Below, in pieces: positions 4,121-8,457 of a stretch of DNA of 8,457 nucleotides. The stretch lies in assembly GCA_021463315.1 (NCBI GenBank), contig JAJTXO010000128.1, positions 1 through 8,457 of the forward strand, in the 5' to 3' direction. The notes under the pieces were generated by a model. The model made no database searches. It was given only the letters and a program-made list of their open reading frames with translations, and had not been told where the DNA came from. Position 1 is the stretch's first letter. The number at the start of each line of letters is the position of its first letter. A program made the translations under genes and the position numbers. The stretch is from Caldilineales bacterium. GTDB taxonomy: Bacteria; Chloroflexota; Anaerolineae; JAAEKA01.

Positions 4121-6445
4121 GTGGCTATCAAGAAGACAACCATCGTCGGCCAGTCATTCCCCCGCGTCGAGAGCAACGCCAAGGTGACCGGCGCGGCGCA
4201 GTATGTGGACGATATGCAGTTTGGGCCGAATCTGCTGCACGGCCGGCTGAAGCGCAGCACCGTGCCGCACGCCATGATCACACGCATCGACGTCAGCAAG
4301 GCCAGGGAGCTGCCCGGCGTGCGCGTGGTGGTGACCGGCCAGGACTATCCCGGCCTGACCGGGCTCTATCTCTCCGACCGCCCCACCTTCGCCGTGGACC
4401 GGGTGCGCTTCGTGGGCGAGCCGGTGGCCGCTGTGGCGGCTGACACGCCGGAGCTGGCCGAGCAGGCCTGCGCGCTGATCGAGGTGGAATACGAGCCGCT
4501 GCCGGGCGTCTTCGACCCGGAGTTCGGCGCCAGCGCCGACGCGCCGCTGCTGCACCCCGATCTGATGGACTATGCCGCCGTGCCCTTCATCTTCCGCCAG
4601 CCCGGCACCAACATCAGCAACTGGTTCAAGGTGCGCAAGGGGGACATGGAGGCCGGCTGGGCCGAGGCCGCACACATCTACGAGCACACCTACCGCGTGC
4701 CCCACGTGCAGCACGTGCCGCTGGAGACCCACGCCTCCGTGGCCCAGGTGGACGGCAACGGCAAGATCACCCTGTGGAGCGCCAGCCAGTCCCCCTTTGC
4801 CCAGCGCAACCTGATCGCCAAGAGCCTGAACATCAGCCATTCCAAGCTGCGCGTCATCACTCCCTACGTGGGCGGCGGCTTCGGCGCCAAGGCCGGCGTC
4901 AGCATGGAGGGCGCCTGCGTCATCCTGGCGCTGCACGCCAAAGGGCGGCCGGTCAAGCTCGTTATGTCACGCGCCGAGGAGTTCACCACGACCTTCGTGC
5001 GCCAGGGGCTGATAGCCAAGATCAAGATGGGCATGGCCGCGGATGGCCGCATCACCGCCATGCAGAACACCTACTACTGGGACGGCGGCGCCTACACCGA
5101 GTACGGCGTCAACATCACCCGCGCGGCCGGCTACAGCAGCACCGGCCCCTACTTCGTGCCCAACGTCCACGCCGACTCCATGTGCGTCTACACCAACCAC
5201 CCCATCGGCGGCGCGATGCGCGGCTTCGGCATGCCGGAGATCCACTGGGCCATCGAGCAGCATATCGACCGCATGGCCACGCAGCTCCACCTGGACCCGA
5301 TGCAAGTGCGCCTGCTGAACTGCCTCAAGGAGGGCCAGGAGACGGTGACCGGCATGATCATGCACCCCACCGGCCTGAGCCAGTGCATCGCCAAGGCCGC
5401 GGAGGCGCTGGACTGGGACCAGCCCAGCAAGCCCAGCGCGCCGGGCAAGAAGCGCGGCAAGGGGATCGCGGCCATGTGGAAGGCGCCGGCCATGCCCCCC
5501 AACCCCGGCTCGGCCAGCACCATCCGCTTCAACGAGGATGGCACCTGCCTGGTCAACATCGGCGGCGTGGACATGGGCCAGGGCACGCTGACCATCGCGG
5601 CCCAGCTTGCGGCCGAGGGGCTGGGCATCCCCATCGCCGATGTGCGCGTCAATACGGTGGACACCGACTATTCCCCCTACGAGTGGCAGACGGTGGCCAG
5701 CCGGCTGACCTGGAGCATGGGCAACGCCATCCTGCGCGCAGCCGACGAGGCCAAAACGCAGATCATCCAGATGGTGGCCGAGGTGTGGGGCGAAGATCCC
5801 CAGGACCTGGACATCATCGATGGCAACGTGGTCAGCTACAAGACCGAGGAATCGATACCGCTGAAGAACATCGTGGTCTACGGCATGCAGAAGCCGGACG
5901 GCACCTGGGCCGGCGGGCCGGTGGTGGGCAAGGGCCGCTTCATGCCCACCTACGTCACGCCGCTGGACGCGGAGACCGGCCAGGGCCCGCGCGCGGTGGT
6001 GCATTTCACCACCGGCGCGCAGGCGGTGGAGGTGGAGATCGACGAGGAGACGGGCGAGGTGCAGGTGCTGAAGATCGTCTCGGCCTACGACGTGGGCCAC
6101 GCCATCAACCCGGACATGGTGCGCACGCAGATGGAAGGGGGCGCGGTGCAGGGGATGAGCACGGCGCTGCTGGAGTCGATCATCCTGCGCAACGGCCAGC
6201 CCATGAACCCCAGCTTCACCGACTACCGCATCGCCACCGCCATCGATGCGCCGGCTGAGATGGAGAACATCATCGTCGAGGTGCCGCAGGACGACGGCCC
6301 CTACGGCGCGCGCGGCATCGGCGAGCACGCCATGGTGCCCACCGCGCCCGCCATCGCCAACGCCGTGCGCGCCGCCGTCGGCGTGGAGATCGACTCGATG
6401 CCGATAACCAGCGAGAAGGTGTGGCGGGGGATGAGGGGGAAGTAG
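4121..6445 (+). CDS. xdhA: Xanthine dehydrogenase family, molybdopterin-binding subunit
   Basis: This 774-residue catalytic subunit is expected to hydroxylate a purine or similar N-heterocycle at a molybdenum cofactor, using water as oxygen source. The N-terminal aldehyde-oxidase a/b hammerhead domain covers about residues 18-130 (KVTGAAQYVDDM, VRFVGEPVAAVAAD). The Moco domains follow, with GGGFGAK 251-257, GAMRGFGMPE 364-373, VDMGQG 483-488, DVGHAINP 657-664 and GARGIGE 729-735. E735 is the expected catalytic base (bovine Glu1261). R334 seems to match the purine-binding Arg880, but A258 sits where bovine enzyme has Glu802, so the substrate is not certain. AMRGFG, instead of the CODH loop with its active-site Cys, excludes CO dehydrogenase. 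Length and end are normal. GTG start with AAGGAG 6 nt upstream. It is separated from its partner subunits by the toxin-antitoxin insertion. The TAG stop is the first unit of an 8-bp tandem array. E. coli naming used. Confidence 0.94.
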   Translation: MAIKKTTIVGQSFPRVESNAKVTGAAQYVDDMQFGPNLLHGRLKRSTVPHAMITRIDVSKARELPGVRVVVTGQDYPGLTGLYLSDRPTFAVDRVRFVGEPVAAVAADTPELAEQACALIEVEYEPLPGVFDPEFGASADAPLLHPDLMDYAAVPFIFRQPGTNISNWFKVRKGDMEAGWAEAAHIYEHTYRVPHVQHVPLETHASVAQVDGNGKITLWSASQSPFAQRNLIAKSLNISHSKLRVITPYVGGGFGAKAGVSMEGACVILALHAKGRPVKLVMSRAEEFTTTFVRQGLIAKIKMGMAADGRITAMQNTYYWDGGAYTEYGVNITRAAGYSSTGPYFVPNVHADSMCVYTNHPIGGAMRGFGMPEIHWAIEQHIDRMATQLHLDPMQVRLLNCLKEGQETVTGMIMHPTGLSQCIAKAAEALDWDQPSKPSAPGKKRGKGIAAMWKAPAMPPNPGSASTIRFNEDGTCLVNIGGVDMGQGTLTIAAQLAAEGLGIPIADVRVNTVDTDYSPYEWQTVASRLTWSMGNAILRAADEAKTQIIQMVAEVWGEDPQDLDIIDGNVVSYKTEESIPLKNIVVYGMQKPDGTWAGGPVVGKGRFMPTYVTPLDAETGQGPRAVVHFTTGAQAVEVEIDEETGEVQVLKIVSAYDVGHAINPDMVRTQMEGGAVQGMSTALLESIILRNGQPMNPSFTDYRIATAIDAPAEMENIIVEVPQDDGPYGARGIGEHAMVPTAPAIANAVRAAVGVEIDSMPITSEKVWRGMRGK

Positions 6446-6543
6446 GCAAGTAGGCAAGTAGACAAGTAGACAAGTAGGCAAGTAGGCGAGTAGGCAAGTA
6501 GGCGAGTAGGCAAGTAGGCGAGTAGGCAAGTAGACAAGGAGAC
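6440..6543 (+). repeat. 8-bp tandem array, 12 units of AAGTAGGC and variants
   Basis: There are twelve contiguous 8-bp units from 6440 to 6535. Variants are AAGTAGGC, GAGTAGGC and AAGTAGAC, and in the second half A- and G-initial units alternate. A degenerate 13th unit, AAGGAGAC, ends at 6543. The stop codon of the Moco gene (TAG 6443-6445) is part of the first unit. Because 8 is not a multiple of 3, TAG occurs in all three forward frames. The reverse strand stays open and gives long false leucine/tyrosine/proline-rich ORFs. Such arrays are candidates for copy-number variation by slippage. Confidence 0.95.
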
Positions 6544-6547
6544 AGAG

Positions 6548-6583
6548 GCGCGGGGTTCGCACGGGGGCGTGCGAACCTCGCGC
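6548..6583 (+). terminator. Strong 16-bp hairpin after the oxidation operon
   Basis: Arms 6548-6563 and 6568-6583 pair over 16 positions with one G-U (6553/6578) and a GGGG loop. The inner 10 bp are perfect (GGTTCGCACG with CGTGCGAACC). It lies 103 bp after the Moco stop codon and 25 bp before the next ATG. No T-tract follows, so if it ends transcription it does so as a U-less hairpin. It could equally protect the 3' end of the mRNA or be a dispersed palindromic repeat. Confidence 0.6.
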
Positions 6584-6608
6584 ATCTGACGCATTCACTG
6601 CTGCCGCG

Positions 6609-7262
6609 ATGAACCTTCAACGCATGACTTGTCCCGGCTGCGGGGCGTCGATCACGATCCCCGACGACCTGGCACAGCTTACCTGTACCTTCTGCGGCAG
6701 CAGCCTGCGGGTGCAGCGCGGCGAAGGCTATGCTGCGCTCAAGCTGGCCGAGATGCTGGAGCAGGCCATTCACGACTCCAGCAGCCAGACGCAGGACACC
6801 ATCCGCGCCCAAACCGAGGCCACACAGGGGGAGCTGCGGCGGCTCCAGCTCAACCAGGAGCTGGCTTCCGTGCAGTTGCAGTTGGCCAGCGTGCAAGCGG
6901 AGATACGCAGCCTGGAGCGTGAGCGGGCCACATCTACCACGCGCCGCCAACGGCGTGAGCTACACGAGCAGGAAAGGGCCTTGCGGGCGCGGAGCGCGGC
7001 GCTGTCCGCAGCGCTGTCGTCTGGTGAAGCTTCCCAGGCTATGGCCGCCGGCCTGCCCTCCCTGCGTCCTCGGGCGGGAACCAAGCCGTGGTATCGCTCG
7101 CTGGGCTGTCTGATCGTCCTGCTGCTCCTCTTCCCCCCGGCATGGGCCCTGTTGCTGCTGACCGACCCAGAGCAGCACAAGGCGGTGAAGCTGATTGCCC
7201 TCGCGGTGCTGGTGGTCTACGCCATCGCCATCCTGGGGAATCTGGTCGGCCGCCAGGGCTAG
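6609..7262 (+). CDS. Zinc-ribbon, coiled-coil, two-TM membrane protein of unknown function
   Basis: This 217-residue protein has three clear parts. Residues 8-29 form a four-cysteine zinc ribbon (CPGCG at C8/C11, CTFCG at C26/C29) of the rubredoxin-knuckle kind. Residues 45-140 are charged and helical, rich in Gln, Glu, Arg and Leu (ELRRLQLNQELASVQLQ, RRQRRELHEQERALRARSA), and probably form a coiled coil. Residues about 165-185 and 191-213 are two hydrophobic segments joined by a short polar loop, giving a hairpin in the membrane with ribbon and coil in the cytoplasm. No catalytic motif is seen. The start ATG at 6609 has no obvious ribosome site; an ATG at 6624 is an alternative that would still keep the first CPGC. 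The gene is separated from the oxidation locus by the repeat array and hairpin, so no functional link is implied. I do not recognise a named family. Confidence 0.78.
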   Translation: MNLQRMTCPGCGASITIPDDLAQLTCTFCGSSLRVQRGEGYAALKLAEMLEQAIHDSSSQTQDTIRAQTEATQGELRRLQLNQELASVQLQLASVQAEIRSLERERATSTTRRQRRELHEQERALRARSAALSAALSSGEASQAMAAGLPSLRPRAGTKPWYRSLGCLIVLLLLFPPAWALLLLTDPEQHKAVKLIALAVLVVYAIAILGNLVGRQG

Positions 7263-7309
7263 CCCGCAGATCATTTCAGTCAGCGCCATGGCCCATTTCA
7301 GCCAGGCGT

Positions 7310-7338
7310 TTGACCAATAGGTGCAGCCGCAGTAGAAT
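7310..7338 (+). promoter_or_regulatory. Sigma70-type promoter for the small gene at 7378
   Basis: TTGACC at 7310-7315 (5 of 6) and TAGAAT at 7333-7338 (5 of 6) are separated by an ideal 17 bp. The start site would be near 7345, about 33 nt before the ATG. Two near-identical 12-mers, CATTTCAGTCAG (7272-7283) and CATTTCAGCCAG (7294-7305), stand just upstream, 22 bp apart, and could be operator or activator sites. Confidence 0.65.
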
Positions 7339-7377
7339 AGCCATGTCAGATGTCGAGGCAGAATAAGGAGACCTGAG

Positions 7378-7749
7378 ATGGCGCTGAGTGTACAGGAAAT
7401 CATTCGCTCCGTCGAACAGCTGCCGCTTGCCCAGCGGGAGCTTGTCATCCAATCGATAACGCAAGGCATGCGGAACCAGGAGCGCGTCCAGAGCATGGCT
7501 GCCATCAAGCGCAAGTATCCTCGCGAGTGGTTGGCCGTCAGCATACCGGAGGGCGAAAATGAATACGACCCCAGAAGAGGATTGTTGATCGCGCATAGCA
7601 CTGACAGGGCCGTGGTATGGGAACAGGTTGAGATGCTGTCGTCAGCCGAGTATGTTTTTGTCTTCTTCAACGGGACAACTGGAGTCAAAGGGTTCGGGAT
7701 GGCATTCCATGACACAGATTCGCCTGCCTCTGACGTGGAAAGCGCTTGA
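7378..7749 (+). CDS. Small protein resembling DUF5678, unknown function
   Basis: This is a 123-residue soluble protein. Residues 1-40 are helical (SVQEIIRSVEQLPLAQRELVI). The middle, KRKYPREWLAVSIPEGE (44-60), then RRGLLIAHSTDRAVVWEQVEML and EYVFVFFNG, follows the pattern of DUF5678-like proteins: Trp-Leu/Val-Ala-Val strand, a GxLxAH step, a helix, and a last hydrophobic strand (match from memory, not searched). The start is well supported: AAGGAG at 7365-7370, 7 nt before ATG, and a good promoter at 7310-7338. Such proteins often precede a retropepsin-like aspartic protease in Chloroflexi and cyanobacteria, and a protease remnant does follow here. Role unknown; a two-gene module resembling toxin-antitoxin organisation is possible but unproven. 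Confidence 0.72.
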   Translation: MALSVQEIIRSVEQLPLAQRELVIQSITQGMRNQERVQSMAAIKRKYPREWLAVSIPEGENEYDPRRGLLIAHSTDRAVVWEQVEMLSSAEYVFVFFNGTTGVKGFGMAFHDTDSPASDVESA

Positions 7750-7938
7750 ACGCGTCTTCCGTTGATTCAGCTAGCACGTGTGGACTTGTACGGAGTTCAG
7801 ATAACCGGGGTGGACGCAGTCGTCACTGAGCTTCCGGTGGCGCTGGGCGTTGAAGGGCTGCTGGGAATGTCGTTTTTGCGTCATTGCAGACTCACGATCG
7901 ACGGTCCGGAGAAATGGATTGAGGTTTCGACCGTATGA
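7750..7938 (+). pseudogene. C-terminal remnant of a retropepsin-like aspartic protease
   Basis: The frame following the previous stop is open to TGA 7936-7938 and encodes 62 residues. The segment DLYGVQITGVDAVVTELP, then GVEGLLGMSFLRHCRLTIDG, matches the C-terminal half of clan AA (retropepsin-like) proteases, where GLLGxxFLxxFRxxID is characteristic. The N-terminal half with the catalytic DTG/DSG triad is absent. An ATG at 7709 in another frame, overlapping the preceding gene, gives MTQIRLPLTWKALERVFR before a TGA at 7763-7765. That could be the original N-terminus, joined by a frameshift or deletion. No ribosome site or convincing start exists for the 62-residue part. It is read as a broken gene paired with the small protein upstream. 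Confidence 0.55.
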
Positions 7939-7979
7939 GTCTGCGCCCCTGAGTGCTGGCGCTATTCGATCGCGCTGCG

Positions 7980-7985
7980 TATAAT
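7980..7985 (+). promoter_or_regulatory. Possible -10 box for the methyltransferase gene
   Basis: A perfect TATAAT lies at 7980-7985, 80 bp before the methyltransferase ATG. No good -35 is present at 16-18 bp spacing, and the upstream TG is one base too far for an extended -10. The rest of 7939-8065 holds no gene that I can support; a 5-bp hairpin (7943-7947 with 7958-7962) lies after the protease remnant. Confidence 0.45.
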
Positions 7986-8065
7986 ACACACGTTCTATTC
8001 TGCCTCACATGCCGACGCCTGTGCGTTCCACTCAATCGTGCAGGGGTAAGGCCAGGGAAATTGCC

Positions 8066-8457
8066 ATGCCATCGATCCAGTTCAAAGGCAAGTCGATCGT
8101 CAACTCCTATCACCAGACCGTGCCCTATCGGCAGTTGATCCCCGATGAGGCGCGCTCGCTGCTGGCAGCGGGGGAGCCTGCCTCGCTGCGCGGCAACCTG
8201 ATCGTCCACGGCGACAACCTGCACGCGCTCAAGGCGCTGTTGCCCTCGTTTGGCGGCCGGGTCAAGGTGATCTACATCGATCCGCCCTACAACACCGGCA
8301 ACGAAGGGTGGGCCTACAACGACAACGTGGCCCATCCCATGCTGCAAGAATGGCTGAAGCAGGTGGTGGACCGGGAGGACCTGACCCGCCACGACAAATG
8401 GCTGAGCATGATGACCCCGCGGCTCAAGCTGCTGTGGGAGCTGCTGCGCGAGGACGG
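8066..8457 (+). CDS. Site-specific DNA methyltransferase, N-terminal part (type III Mod-like)
   Basis: The frame is open from ATG 8066 to the window edge (130 full codons) without a stop. NLIVHGDNLHALKALLPS (44-61), followed by KVIYIDPPYNTGNEGW (67-82), is the classical start of an N6-adenine or N4-cytosine methyltransferase. DPPY at 72-75 is the catalytic motif IV, and the NTGNEGWAYNDNV context is typical of type III Mod and related beta-class enzymes, where the FxGxG SAM motif comes later. WLSMMTPRLKLLWELL (112-127) matches the helix that usually follows. An AGGGA at 8054-8058, 7 nt upstream, supports the start. The target-recognition region and SAM motif lie beyond the window, so class and specificity remain open. 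A restriction or helicase gene may follow; that would decide between a restriction-modification system and an orphan methylase. Confidence 0.9.
   Translation, partial: MPSIQFKGKSIVNSYHQTVPYRQLIPDEARSLLAAGEPASLRGNLIVHGDNLHALKALLPSFGGRVKVIYIDPPYNTGNEGWAYNDNVAHPMLQEWLKQVVDREDLTRHDKWLSMMTPRLKLLWELLRED

Noticed and set aside
4774..6258. 494-residue plus-strand ORF in an alternative frame of the Moco gene
   Set aside because: Arg/Gly/His-rich shadow frame of a conserved gene, with no motif or ribosome site.
6440..6543. CRISPR-like array
   Set aside because: Units are contiguous 8-mers without spacers, and no cas gene is present.
6301..6594. Minus-strand ORFs with leucine/tyrosine/proline repeats, which look like membrane repeat proteins
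   Set aside because: They are only the reverse translation of the AAGTAGGC tandem array; the 8-bp period gives a 24-bp, 8-residue protein repeat by arithmetic.
4967..6598. 543-residue ORF on the minus strand, and a 393-residue one at 352-1533
   Set aside because: Both are antisense to strongly supported genes, rich in His, Gln, Arg and Asp in the way GC-rich shadow frames are, and the first contains translation of the 8-bp array (repeats of LLAYLPT). They show no domain motif.
7355..8006. 11-bp inverted repeat GAGGCAGAATA (7355-7365) and TATTCTGCCTC (7996-8006) framing the DUF5678/protease module, like ends of a mobile element
   Set aside because: Several 11-bp matches are expected by chance in 8 kb, no target-site duplication was found next to them, and no transposase is present.

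Overview
The window is GC-rich bacterial DNA with all supported genes on the plus strand. The closely packed genes, GTG and TTG starts, frequent small toxin-antitoxin style genes, and gene gaps filled with short tandem or inverted repeats suggest an environmental Chloroflexota-type bacterium (Anaerolineae or Caldilineae). That placement is inference from style; no rRNA or marker gene is present.

Layout: (1) 1-144 is the 3' end of an unrecognised gene. (2) 142-6445 is a purine or N-heterocycle oxidation locus. A strong extended -10 promoter overlaps the stop codon of gene 1. A leader of about 218 nt follows, with hairpins and then a C/U-rich tract. After it come an NCS2 uracil/xanthine permease (394-1779), then the FAD subunit (1889-2758), the [2Fe-2S] subunit (2874-3356) and the molybdopterin subunit (4121-6445) of a xanthine-dehydrogenase-family molybdenum hydroxylase. 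The likely scheme is that the permease imports a purine, which the three-subunit enzyme hydroxylates, passing electrons Moco -> 2x[2Fe-2S] -> FAD. (3) Between the [2Fe-2S] and Moco genes sits a foreign-looking segment. It holds a HicB-like antitoxin (3470-3775), an overlapping VapC/PIN toxin reduced to 56 residues by an in-frame internal deletion (3775-3945), and then a 20-codon remnant of a second [2Fe-2S]-subunit C-terminus (3955-4017). (4) 6440-6583 holds a 12-copy 8-bp tandem array and a long perfect-type hairpin. (5) 6609-7262 encodes a zinc-ribbon/coiled-coil/two-TM protein. (6) 7378-7938 is a small protein resembling DUF5678 with its own promoter, followed by the C-terminal remnant of a retropepsin-like aspartic protease. 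(7) 8066 to the window end is the N-terminal part of a beta-class-type DNA methyltransferase (DPPY motif), possibly the Mod subunit of a restriction-modification system.

The most interesting points are the small-subunit tail present twice, on both sides of the toxin-antitoxin pair; the toxin shortened in frame; inverted repeats that end just before three ribosome-binding sites in the oxidation operon; and the structured leader before the permease. No clearly new complete system is visible. These are candidates with explicit tests.
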